A stretch of DNA of 64,000 nt from CAIQJJ01 sp049325275 (GTDB lineage Bacteria > Chloroflexota > Anaerolineae > Anaerolineales > UBA4823): assembly GCA_049325275.1 (NCBI GenBank), contig JBMOLU010000032.1, forward strand, positions 11,376-75,375. Reading direction: 5' to 3'. The notes beneath the pieces are model-generated. The model was not told the DNA's origin. It did not search any database and was given only the letters and a program-made list of their open reading frames with translations. Made by a program: the position numbers and the translations under genes. Shown here one piece after another: positions 8,201 to 17,500 of this stretch (the first letter of the stretch is position 1; each line of letters opens with the position of its first letter).

Positions 8201-9832
8201 CATACTTACGTGCTGAGCTCCCTGGCCGGGAAACAGAAAGACTACCGGAGAATTCCGATCTTCAAGAGCAGCCAAGCTGCTATCTGGGGTGCAAGGGCCA
8301 CGCAAGCCAGTAATCACTTCGGGGATGCTTCGGCCGATGACGAAACGCCGTTCAGAGAAACCACGCCGCCCTACTTTCAGGGTATAAGCTACATCGGCCA
8401 GGTTAAGCTCGGGATGCTGTTCGAGGTGCTCGGCCAGGTTGGCAGCCGCCTGCTCAAGAGCCGCCGGAGTTTTGGCTGAAAGCGGAATCAACTGCCAGGG
8501 CCGGGATGCACTCGAAGGCCCCTGGGGAGGAGCTTCCTCCAGAACGACGTGCGCATTGGTGCCACCCATCCCAAAGGAGCTAACTCCTGCACGCCGCGGA
8601 TGCGGCCCGGCCGGCCAGTCGGCCAGTTGGGTGTTGACGAAGAATGGGCTGCTGGCAAAGTCGATCTTGGGGTTGGGTTGCTCGTAATTCAGGCTGGGTG
8701 GGATCTGGCGGTGATACAGGGCCAGGGCAGTTTTGATTAACCCCGCTACCCCGGCTGCGGCATCCAAATGGCCGATATTGGTCTTAACCGAGCCGATGGC
8801 GCAAAAACCCTTCTTGTCGGTTTGCGTACGAAAGGCCTGAGTCAGGGCGGCGATTTCGATCGGATCGCCTAACGGTGTACCCGTGCCGTGAGTCTCAACG
8901 TAGGTGATGGTATCCGCCTCGATGTCGGCCAAAGCTTGTGCCAGGCTGATCACCTCGGCCTGTGCTTCCACGCTGGGAGCGGTAAAGCCAACTTTTGCGG
9001 CACCGTCGTTGTTGACCGCCCAACCTTTGATCGAAGCATAAATCATGTCGCCATCGCGGATAGCTTCATCCAGCCGTTTCAAGACCACAATCCCGGCCCC
9101 GTCTCCACCTACAAATCCTCCGGCCTTGGCATCGAAAGCCCGGCAATGGCCATCGGGTGAGAGAAAGCCTTCTTCTTGCGCCAGGTAGCCGGAGCGGTAT
9201 GGGGAGAATGAAACGCCGCCCGCCAGTACCAGGTCGCATTGGTAATTGATCAGGCTCTGGCATGCCAGAGATACCGCCACCAAGGAAGTCGAACAGGCCG
9301 TTTGGACGGTGATACTAGGCCCACGCAAGTTAAGCTTGTAGGCCGTGCGAGTAGTTATATAGTCTTTGTCGCTTCCAATGCTGCCTGCACCGTCATCCGC
9401 CTCCATTGCGCTGGCCAGCAGATTTTCTAAAAAATAGACGTTAGGGCCTACGCCGGCAAAAATACCAATCGGAAATTGATAGCTTTCGGTGGTATACCCG
9501 GCCCTTTCGAGCGCTTCCCAGGCACATTCCAGGAAAATGCGCTGTTGGGGGTCCATCAGTTCGGCTTCTCGTGGGGTGTATCCAAAAAATGCTGCATCGA
9601 AAAGATCGACATCGTCGAGGAAGTAACCGGCTTTAACATATTTTGGATTGTCGCCCAGTGCTTTGGGAAAAGGCAACGCGGCCAAATCTTGCTCAGAAAG
9701 CGGAGACAGCGCTTCGATGCCTTGGCATAAATTCTTCCAGAATTCTTCAACATTTCGAGCTTGTGGGAAGCGCCCAGCCAGGCCGATTAGAGCAACGCCG
9801 TCCTGCGCTTCATTGGGTTGGAGTGTACTCAT
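5225..9832 (-). CDS. Type I polyketide synthase, synthetase 6: KS-AT-KR-ACP
   Basis: The protein has 1535 aa. The ketosynthase carries TACSTSL (Cys180), HGTGT and NIGHLDAAAG. The acyltransferase (GHSLGEY, about 628) has HAFHS at the specificity position, which is the malonyl-CoA signature rather than YASH. A ketoreductase follows with TGGLGNLG (about 1146) and Ser/Tyr residues in MSSLASVLGG and EYAAGN. The carrier domain (GGHSLLATQ, about 1458) resembles a PCP. No DH or ER is visible, so this module should add one malonate unit and reduce the beta-keto group to a hydroxyl before handing over to synthetase 7. ATG 9832 is preceded by AAGGAG inside the end of synthetase 5, with a 4-bp gap. The C-terminus is charged (QKKKENLGE) and may dock. 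KS and AT are very similar to those of synthetase 4, suggesting duplication. Confidence 0.94.
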   Translation of the reverse strand: MSTLQPNEAQDGVALIGLAGRFPQARNVEEFWKNLCQGIEALSPLSEQDLAALPFPKALGDNPKYVKAGYFLDDVDLFDAAFFGYTPREAELMDPQQRIFLECAWEALERAGYTTESYQFPIGIFAGVGPNVYFLENLLASAMEADDGAGSIGSDKDYITTRTAYKLNLRGPSITVQTACSTSLVAVSLACQSLINYQCDLVLAGGVSFSPYRSGYLAQEEGFLSPDGHCRAFDAKAGGFVGGDGAGIVVLKRLDEAIRDGDMIYASIKGWAVNNDGAAKVGFTAPSVEAQAEVISLAQALADIEADTITYVETHGTGTPLGDPIEIAALTQAFRTQTDKKGFCAIGSVKTNIGHLDAAAGVAGLIKTALALYHRQIPPSLNYEQPNPKIDFASSPFFVNTQLADWPAGPHPRRAGVSSFGMGGTNAHVVLEEAPPQGPSSASRPWQLIPLSAKTPAALEQAAANLAEHLEQHPELNLADVAYTLKVGRRGFSERRFVIGRSIPEVITGLRGPCTPDSSLAALEDRNSPVVFLFPGQGAQHVSMAQGLYASEPIFRQHLDACAQILQPDLGSDLRSLLFPPQDQQADSARTLQQTAYAQPALFAVEYALAQLWLAWGIQPQAMLGHSLGEYVAACLAGVFSLPDALRLVAARGRLMQSLPAGSMLAVSLPEEQIQLPHGLSIAAINAPTQCVVSGPGQRIQAYQAELTQQGIDSQALATSHAFHSEMMEPILAAFVREVAQTPRQAPQVPFVSNLTGSWITPEAAMDATYWGQHLRQTVRFWAGLETLLEGGERVALEVGPGKSLSSLARQQGQARAGIASLRHAKEGRTDEAVLLDAVGKLWLNGVTIDWAGYYAQEQRRRLVIPTYPFERRRYWIERTPNTHKVPDLRVQEGKQPDLADWFYLPYWKPSVLPQRPRYVDRVSHWLIFCDACGLSDSLKAHLVQQGQAAICVLPGERFARTDSDTYQINPGQETDYAALIQDLRSQKRIPDRIIHCWSVDRAETDSSWANFNSDQSQGWKSLLYLARALGNQNVTHPLSLWIVSNLLQTVTGEEPISPEKATLLAPCKIIPQEYPNITCCSVDVRLPVEPFGFLDKLSTQLVCEFVQGSHHPCVAYRGNTRWVQDFEAVKLEGNPTSLGMLRQKGVYLITGGLGNLGLILADGLAQSTQARLVLVARSTFPPPDTWAAWLATHPETDPTSHKIRKIQSIEAQGAEVLIAQADVSNLIEMQVVRQQAEQRFGKINGVIHAAGRVDEAIFRMIQESTPDDWSQSFPAKVGGLFVLDELFQEQKLDFCLLMSSLASVLGGLGYGEYAAGNLFMDAFAYWQQGRRATPWISVNWDAWSTEEDTLHPELSMTPGQGFEVFRRILLTGPFPQVVVSTGDLRTRLEKWIRKSDLKRDSKPVAAPATRHPRPALQTEFLAPRDDVEQVIADIWQEMLGLAPIGVYDNFFELGGHSLLATQIVARLQQAFRMNVPLRELFESPNIAGIGAALENHEPKPGQVKTIARLRIQTKTMPADEVRAMLQKKKENLGE

Positions 9833-9836
9833 CGGC

Positions 9837-12800
9837 TTACTTTCTCCTTAGCTGTTCAGCCAACTTTTTCTGGCGTTCGTTAGCCTCTTTCTGTTTTCTG
9901 GCCCGATCTTGCACTTGTTCATTGAGCGCCGGAACAGCCTGTGCCTGCTCCAGGTGATTGGCCAGTGTAGAAACCGTTGGATACTGGAACAGGTCGACCA
10001 GTGCAACCTCACGTCCCAATACCTCACATAACCGGCGGTGCGTTTGCACCATTAAAAGTGAGTGGCCGCCCAGGTCAAAGAAATTATCGTGAATGCCTAT
10101 CTTTTCAACGTGCAGCAGATCTTGCCATATCGCTGCGATGGTTTTCTCCAATTCATGGTGTGGGGCCGCATACGCAGTCCGAATTTCCGGACGCTCGCTA
10201 TCCGGGGCAGGCAGGGCACGCCGGTTGAGCTTCCCATTGGGTGAGACGGGCATGGCCTCCAAGATCATGAATACCGCAGGCACCATGTGACCGGGTAGCT
10301 TCTTTTTGGCATATTCCCTGAGCAGCGGGACCAGATCTTGAGCGCTTTTATCCTGTTGGGGATGATTGGTGTATTCAGCATCGAGGTAATTCCCAGAAGA
10401 CGAAACGCCCGCTGGACGAATGGCCTCCAGGGTTTCCGCAGCACTTTCTTTCTGAAAAACTGCCTCCATCCGGCCATCTGCTCCGTCACCGGCCCAATAG
10501 ACATCGACTTGATAAGCAAGTTCCTGCCCCAGACGCCACAAATCCTCGGGATTTATTCCCACCGGGTTTGCCTCAGCCAGCGTTTTTTGCCACTCGCTGG
10601 CAGTCTGCGGGTCACCGTTTCCATTCAACCACTGCACAGTTTGTAGATCCTCCCATAGGCGTGCATTGGGGATGCGGGTAAGCGCTAAAATCTCCGGCTG
10701 TTCTTCCATCAGGCGCCGGCGCAGCTCGCCAATCGAGAGCTTTTGTGGCTCCCAATCTATCCAATTTACCGGCTTCTCGGCCAACTTTCGGTTCCCAACC
10801 TGCAAGCAGACATCGTACCGATACTTCGTAATTTCATTTGCGAAACGACCGCGTTTGAGAGCCACCTTTACCCGGCTTATCTGTGGCATTTGGGCCACAC
10901 ACCCGGTAAAAAAGGCCGGTGAAACCGCCAGTTCTTTCTCTTGTACCATCTGTTTCAGGGCACGCTTATGAAGGGCAGGCTTCGACGCCGAAGGCAGTGC
11001 TTGAGAAAGCTGGATCCAGGCATGGAACGCGGGTAGTAAGGAGAAGCTGCGTACATCGCCGATGAAAATAAAACCACCCGGGCGGACGACTCGCCGGGCA
11101 CCTTCGATCACTTTTACGAGATAGGCCTGATCGGGGAAGTATTGGACTACCGAATTCAGGATCACGCCGTCAAAACTGGCGTCTTCCATTCCCGAAAAGT
11201 CATCTGCAAACCGGCAAAGTAGATCGACTTGCGTGGGTGCCTTCAAGACCGCCGGCAAGTGTTCTCGAACGTAATCGAGGGCTGCCGAAGAAAAGTCAGT
11301 ACCTACGTAGTGCTCACACTGCGGTGCCAGGCGTAAGAGAATTAACCCCGAGCCGCAGCCGATCTCCAGCACCCGCTTGGGCTTCAACGCCAGGATGCGA
11401 TCGACGGTTGAATTAACCCAGGTGGCCATCTCTTCTACCGGAATGGGCTGGCCGGTGGCGCTGTTGTTCCAACCGTTGATGTTGAAAGTTGGGTCAGGTT
11501 GGACCGGCGGGGTGCCATACAGCTTCTCGAACAAGGCGATCCAGGTAGAAGCATGTTCAGCGTGCCAGGCTGCGGGCTCTTGCGGCCTTTGAATCTGCAA
11601 ATCAGGTACCACGTAAGCAACCAGGCGCTTGTCGCCCGGCGCATCTTCGCGGGCCAGAACCACCGCTTGACGGACGTTGGGGTGCTCTTCCATGACGGAT
11701 TCGATCTCCCCTAATTCGATGCGAAAGCCGCGGATTTTGACCTGGTGATCGCGGCGGCCGATAAATTCAATCCGGCCGTCGGGTAAATAGCGCACCCGAT
11801 CGCCGGTTTTATACAGGCGCGCTCCAGGTTGCATGCCGAATGGATCTGGAATGAACTTCTCAGCGGTTAATTGCGGGCGCTTGAAGTAACCACGCGTCAC
11901 TCCCAGCCCGCCAATGTAAAGCTCTCCGGGCACGCCAATCGGTACAGGCTGAAGATCGCCGTCCAAAATGAAAAGGGTTGCATTGGGCAAAGGCCAACCG
12001 ATGGGTAAGTTCTCGGGTGGGGTTTCTTCCAGATTCAACAGATTGCCGCTGGCCCACACCGTAGTTTCTGTCGGCCCGTAATAATTTCCAACCTCAACCT
12101 TCCAGGGTCGTAATCGGGCGACCAAATCACGGGGGAATGCTTCAGCGCCGCAGATAATCAGGCGCAGGGATAAATCAGCCGGGTTCCCGTGTGCGTCCAC
12201 GTAATCGAGCAACTGGCGCAGGGTTGTAGGAGTCAGACTGAGCATGGTCACGCGCTCATCACGCAGCAACTCGTAAAATAACTGTGGAGACTGTACGGCG
12301 GCCTGTGGCACGATAATTACCTTGCTTCCTGAATACAGGCTCCCCCAAATCTCCCAAATCGAGTAATCGAAAGCGTACGTGTGAAAAGCGCTCCACGTAT
12401 CCGACGGGCCAAAGTGCAAAACTGGCCGGATGGTTTCAAAGTGATGCTGGACGTTGCGATGAGAAACCTGCACCCCTTTCGGCTGGCCGGTAGATCCCGA
12501 CGTGTAAATTACATAAGCTAGATTGTCTGGATCGGCCTGGTTGGTAAAGTCTTGTGGGCTGTATTGGGCGAAGGGTTCCCAGTCGTCCAAGTATACGATA
12601 TGGGCCTTTACCGGAGGGAGCTGCTCAGACAAATGCTTTTGGGTTAACACAACCAGAGGATCTGCATCTGTCAGCAAGAAAGCCAGTCGGTCGGAAGGAT
12701 AAGCGGGATCAAAGGGTACGTAAACGCCTCCCGATTTGAGAATACCCAGCATCCCTACAACCATATCCACCGATCGCTCTACCCACAAACATACGGGGAT

Positions 12801-14573
12801 CTCCGGGCCTACGCCCAGCGATTGCAAGGCGCGAGCCAACTGGTTTGCTTTTTCGTTTAACGCTTGATAGGTAATGCTTTGTTGGCCGCATACCACCGCC
12901 GTGGCTTGTGGCTGACGTTCTGCCCACGCCGCGATTCCTTCATGGATATAACCGCTCTTGAACTCCATCCTGGATGACTGGTTCCATTCTTTGAGAATCA
13001 GGCGCTGCTCTGTTTCAGACATGAGAGGCACAGCGCTAATTCGCAACTCAGGCGTAGCAGCGATGCTGGTCAGCAATATCTGGAAATGCTCGGCAATCCG
13101 CGCGATCGTCGCTGGGGCAAACAACTCGGCATCTCCGGTCAGAATGGCTTCAATTCCTGACTCATTGTCGAAAATTTGGAGGGTCAGATCCATGAAGGCT
13201 GTCCCTGTTTCTGTACGCGGGCCTGCCTCAGCCTCTTTTTCAAAATCCACAATAGAGGCCGATAACTCCTTGAAGACCAAAGGCTTTTTCAGGTCTTCCA
13301 CGAAATTGAAAACAACTTGATAGAACGGATTGCGGCTTAAATCTCGTTCTGGTTGCAGCTTAGCTACCAGGATATCGTACGGCAAATCTTGGTGCATAAA
13401 AGCATCTAATACGGTGTGGCGGATATGTTGGAGATAGGCCAAGAAAGATTGATCACCATCTGGTTGAGTACGTAGAACCAACATGTTTACAAAGTAACCG
13501 ATCAGATCCTCAAGCTCAGGGTTACTCCGGCTGGAGCTTGGGGTACCGATCAGGATGTCGTTCTGGCCTGTATAGCGATAGAGCAGGGCAGAGAAAGCAG
13601 CCAGCAGCGTCATGTATAGGGTAACCCCGGCTTGCCGGCTGAGAAGGCGTAATGCTTCTGAAAGATCACCGGACAAGCTCCAGCGCTGGATCGTGCCACG
13701 ATAATTCCGCAGGCGAGGGCGTGGATAATCGATCGGCAACTCCAGCATCGAGAACCCTTCCAGTTCTTTGCGCCAGTAGTCCAATTGCTCGTTGTGCGCT
13801 TCGCTCTGCAGCCATTGCCGCTGCCAGCTTGCGTAATCGGCGTATTGGATCGGCAGATCGGTCAGGGGTGAACCTTTCCCTTCCTGGAAAGTGTCATAAA
13901 GCACCGCCAGCTCCTTAAAAAGCGGGCGCATGGACCAGCCATCGTAGGCCAGATGCAAGATAAATATGGCTAAGATGTGTTCCTCGGGAGCCAAGCGCAG
14001 CAAGCAGGCCCAGAGTATTGGCCCCGCAGCCAGATCGATCTCCCGCGAAGCTTCTTGTTCTATCCAGAAATGTGCTCTTTCTTCTCGTTCTCGAGTGGGG
14101 AGGCCGCTTAGATCCTGCACCTTGAAGGAAACCGGCTGGAAAGGTTGGATATCTTGGGCATACCCATCGGCGGAAGAAATATAGCAGGTGCGCAATATCT
14201 CGTGGCGGCGCACAATCTCGTTCAAACTGGCTTCTAATGCTTCTGCATGCAGCTCGCCTTTTAGGCGCAGTACCATCGGAAAACCATGAAAACCACCCGG
14301 CTCAAGCTCCGAACGCAAGAGCAGTTGTTCTTGCGAAAAAGATACGGGTAGCTGCCGGCCACGCGGCACTTTTGTGATGGGAAGCCGGTCTTGGTCGAAA
14401 GTGGTTTTCAGTTGGGCCAAGAATTGGATGATTTCGTCCTTATGGGCAACCAATTCATCGCGTAGTTCGGGTGTCAGGGCTCCTTTCGGAGCGCTAAAAC
14501 GCAACTTATCAGCTTCGACCCACAACTGAATGTCGGCTGTACGCAACTGGGCCAGGAACTCGGCGATATTCAT
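9837..14573 (-). CDS. NRPS synthetase 5: TubC docking-C-A-N-methyltransferase-PCP
   Basis: The protein has 1578 aa. The first 50 residues (MNIAEFLAQLRTADIQLW, then APKGALTPELRDEL) form a TubC-type N-terminal docking domain, typical where a PKS or NRPS protein hands over to an NRPS. The C domain has LHLAYDGWS, so the catalytic His and Asp are kept but the first His of HHxxxDG is Leu. The A domain has a SAM-dependent methyltransferase (VLEIGCGSG, about 1070) between motifs A8 and A9, the usual place for N-methyltransferases. The PCP carries LGGHSLLM (about 1500). Specificity residues read by eye are DYWSIGYVWK; this shares six of ten positions with the Thr code, but I leave the substrate unassigned. 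Its ATG overlaps the stop of synthetase 4 by ATGA. The C-terminal 25 residues are a highly charged helix that may dock to synthetase 6. Confidence 0.93.
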   Translation of the reverse strand: MNIAEFLAQLRTADIQLWVEADKLRFSAPKGALTPELRDELVAHKDEIIQFLAQLKTTFDQDRLPITKVPRGRQLPVSFSQEQLLLRSELEPGGFHGFPMVLRLKGELHAEALEASLNEIVRRHEILRTCYISSADGYAQDIQPFQPVSFKVQDLSGLPTREREERAHFWIEQEASREIDLAAGPILWACLLRLAPEEHILAIFILHLAYDGWSMRPLFKELAVLYDTFQEGKGSPLTDLPIQYADYASWQRQWLQSEAHNEQLDYWRKELEGFSMLELPIDYPRPRLRNYRGTIQRWSLSGDLSEALRLLSRQAGVTLYMTLLAAFSALLYRYTGQNDILIGTPSSSRSNPELEDLIGYFVNMLVLRTQPDGDQSFLAYLQHIRHTVLDAFMHQDLPYDILVAKLQPERDLSRNPFYQVVFNFVEDLKKPLVFKELSASIVDFEKEAEAGPRTETGTAFMDLTLQIFDNESGIEAILTGDAELFAPATIARIAEHFQILLTSIAATPELRISAVPLMSETEQRLILKEWNQSSRMEFKSGYIHEGIAAWAERQPQATAVVCGQQSITYQALNEKANQLARALQSLGVGPEIPVCLWVERSVDMVVGMLGILKSGGVYVPFDPAYPSDRLAFLLTDADPLVVLTQKHLSEQLPPVKAHIVYLDDWEPFAQYSPQDFTNQADPDNLAYVIYTSGSTGQPKGVQVSHRNVQHHFETIRPVLHFGPSDTWSAFHTYAFDYSIWEIWGSLYSGSKVIIVPQAAVQSPQLFYELLRDERVTMLSLTPTTLRQLLDYVDAHGNPADLSLRLIICGAEAFPRDLVARLRPWKVEVGNYYGPTETTVWASGNLLNLEETPPENLPIGWPLPNATLFILDGDLQPVPIGVPGELYIGGLGVTRGYFKRPQLTAEKFIPDPFGMQPGARLYKTGDRVRYLPDGRIEFIGRRDHQVKIRGFRIELGEIESVMEEHPNVRQAVVLAREDAPGDKRLVAYVVPDLQIQRPQEPAAWHAEHASTWIALFEKLYGTPPVQPDPTFNINGWNNSATGQPIPVEEMATWVNSTVDRILALKPKRVLEIGCGSGLILLRLAPQCEHYVGTDFSSAALDYVREHLPAVLKAPTQVDLLCRFADDFSGMEDASFDGVILNSVVQYFPDQAYLVKVIEGARRVVRPGGFIFIGDVRSFSLLPAFHAWIQLSQALPSASKPALHKRALKQMVQEKELAVSPAFFTGCVAQMPQISRVKVALKRGRFANEITKYRYDVCLQVGNRKLAEKPVNWIDWEPQKLSIGELRRRLMEEQPEILALTRIPNARLWEDLQTVQWLNGNGDPQTASEWQKTLAEANPVGINPEDLWRLGQELAYQVDVYWAGDGADGRMEAVFQKESAAETLEAIRPAGVSSSGNYLDAEYTNHPQQDKSAQDLVPLLREYAKKKLPGHMVPAVFMILEAMPVSPNGKLNRRALPAPDSERPEIRTAYAAPHHELEKTIAAIWQDLLHVEKIGIHDNFFDLGGHSLLMVQTHRRLCEVLGREVALVDLFQYPTVSTLANHLEQAQAVPALNEQVQDRARKQKEANERQKKLAEQLRRK

Positions 14574-17500
14574 AGCTCACCTTCTTCGCGATCGGCATTT
14601 ATGGGTTGGGTAGGCGTCAGACAAGAAGCAATGCGCTGGCAAGCTTCGGTAAGACTTAAATGGGGCTGCTCGACCAATATCGTTAATAACGCCTGGTAGG
14701 CACTCATCCAACGATGGATCGTTTCTGCATCAAACAAATCGACGTTATAGGTACATTGGATCTTGAGCCAATCTGTAGCAACCAACAAATCCCACTCCAG
14801 ATCTACCTGGGCACAAGCCACCGGACATTCAAGCATTTGCACATCCAGGCCTTCGAAGATATGTTGGTTAAGTCCGGCCAGTTCAGAAGGCTCCAGGTTA
14901 AAGATCGTGTTAAAAATTGGCGGACGAGTTAAATCACGTTGGGGGTTCAGGACTTTCACCAAGCGCGCGATGGGAACCATTTGATAGGCGTAGGATTTCA
15001 GTAAAATTTGCTTGACCGTACTTAAGTAGTCGAGAAACGACCGGTTAAGATCCAACCGGCTGCGCACAGGTAACAAATTGGCAGTAAAACCGATGAAACT
15101 TTGGCTGTTTGGAGGCAGTTGCCCGATGGAAACAACGGCCACCACAAACTCGGTTTGGTAAGTCAATTGATAAATCAAGAGATGATATGCTGCCAGCATC
15201 GTCATATACAATGTGCAACCCTGCTGCGCGCTGAGCTTTTTCAAGGCCTGGAACAAAGTTGTCTCCAGACTAAGCCATAAGCGCGCCCCACCATAGGTTT
15301 GAATTTGGGGAAGTGGGTGTTCAAGGGGCCATTTGATCAAGGAAGGTGGATCTTTAAGTTGATCGAGCCAGAAAGCTTCTGCCTCAGCCATCTCAGGGCT
15401 GCGCGCTTGGCGCATGGTCCATTGGGCGTACTCGTGAAACGGCACGGCTGGCGGCAAGTGGACAAACTTCCCCTGGCCCGCAGCGTTATAAATCTGGCCG
15501 ATCTCGTCGATCAAAATGCTCATCGAGCGACCATCGGCAATGATGTGGTGCACGGTTAGCGCCAGGATGTGTCGTTCATCTTCTAGCCGGGCCAGGGAAC
15601 AGTGCAAGAGCGGCGCCTGCGACAGATTAAAGGGGCGGTCGATTTCTTGCAGCAACCACTCGGCTGCCAGTCCTTCTTGGGCCTGCCGATTCGAAGCAGA
15701 AAAGTCAACCAGCGGGATTTCGATGGGCATCTGGGGCAGAATCCGTTGGTGGCTGCCGTCAGGGCTGAAAACAACGCGCAGCGATCCATGCCTGTCGACA
15801 ACGGTTTGAAGAGCCAGTTGTAGCCTTTCCCGATCGAGGCGGCCGTGAATCCTCAGGATGAGCGAACCGTTATGGGAAAGCGAAGCCTCGTGGCCCATCT
15901 GGGCGACGACCCACGCTTGCTGTTGCTCATCCGTGAGTGGGATTTCTTGCCCTGAAAACACCTGGAAGCCGGCCTGCCGAGAATGCGGAGTGCTTACTGT
16001 CATCCGAGTTTCGTTTTCTGAAGGCAGCCCACCGGCTACGATCACCTGGCAGAACGGGCTGGGCAGGACTCGACTCAAAATATCGGCGCCTTGCACTGGC
16101 GACAAGCCGTTGGTAAGGTTCTGCTGTTGTGCATGCTTCCACGCCGCCTGGCCGGGAGCTTCGGCGGCCATGCCCACTTCTCGCCAGGCATTCCAATCGA
16201 TCGAGATCACTGGCCGCTCGGGCTGGAAACGCGACTGGGCAAACGCATCCAGGAAGGCATTTGCGGCACAATAATCTACCTGACCCAGGCCCCCAATCAA
16301 AGCGGAAATCGAAGAGCACAGGGCGAAAAAATCCAAAGGCTTTCCCTGGAATAGCTCTTCGATAATGAGTGTCCCGTTGATTTTGGGAGCCAACACTTTT
16401 GCGGCCATCTCAGGGGTTTTCAAGGAGATGATCCCTTGGGCCGGGACGCCTGCCGTATGTAAAATTCCGTGGATGGCCCCAAATTGGGCTTCCGCGGCTG
16501 CAACGGCCGCCTCCATCTCGTCACGGCAAGCCACGTCGGCTGCGTAGTACAGCACTTGCCCGCCGAGTTGCTCTATTTCTTGTAGCTTTTGGAGTTTCCT
16601 CCGGATGGGATCCGGCTCTCCGTGCGATTCTATCCAGGTAGGCCAACTTTCTCTGGGCGGGAGAACTGTGCGGCCTATCAAGACTAACTTCGCCTGTACA
16701 GAGCGAGCCAGGAATTCTGCAAAAGTTAGCCCCATGCCGCCCAATCCACCGGTGATCAGGTAGACTCCACTTTCCCTCAGTCGACCGGAATCCTCGGCTC
16801 TATCCGGTAACGAAACGGGCTCGGCCGCAGGAATCCAGCGATGGGAACCCCGTAGCGCAACCAGTGGCTCACCAGCCGTGTGGATCAGCTCGGCATAGGC
16901 CAACTTGGCCAGAGATTCAACCGGGCCGCCAGCGGGGAGCGAAATATCGATTGCCCGGCAGGCGATCGATGGCATCTCTTGGGGAATCACTTTGCAAGGA
17001 CCAAGCAGAGCCGCTTTTTGAGGGCAGAGGCTTTCCTCTCCAGTCACAGCAAACAGGCCGTTGGATAGGACGCAAAGCTTAAGGGGCTCAGCCCGGTTCA
17101 GTCCTTCAAGCGCTTGAGCCAGTGCCAGCAAGCTGTAAAAGCTGCGGATCAATTCCCCATCAACCTGGTCAGGCGAAACCTGCTTAATCGGGGATGTGAC
17201 ATTCCAGAAGTGGCCGATTTGCTCTGGGAACTGGCCTTTCGACAAAAGCATTTCAAGGAGTGTACGGTAATCGTCCCGCTCCTGGGGCCGGACGCCGTAT
17301 TTACTTTCAGCCAACTGCTCAAACTGCTCGTTTATCACCACTTCAGCCACGCGGTGCCCTGCATCTCTCAACTGCCGGATCAGGCGAGTACAAAAGGCTC
17401 CATCATCTGTCATGACCAGCCAGTTGCCCGGAGGCATTCGTTCGCCCAGTGGATTGAGCGGAACGGCCCGCTTCCATGAAGGAACGAGCAAGCCGGAGGC

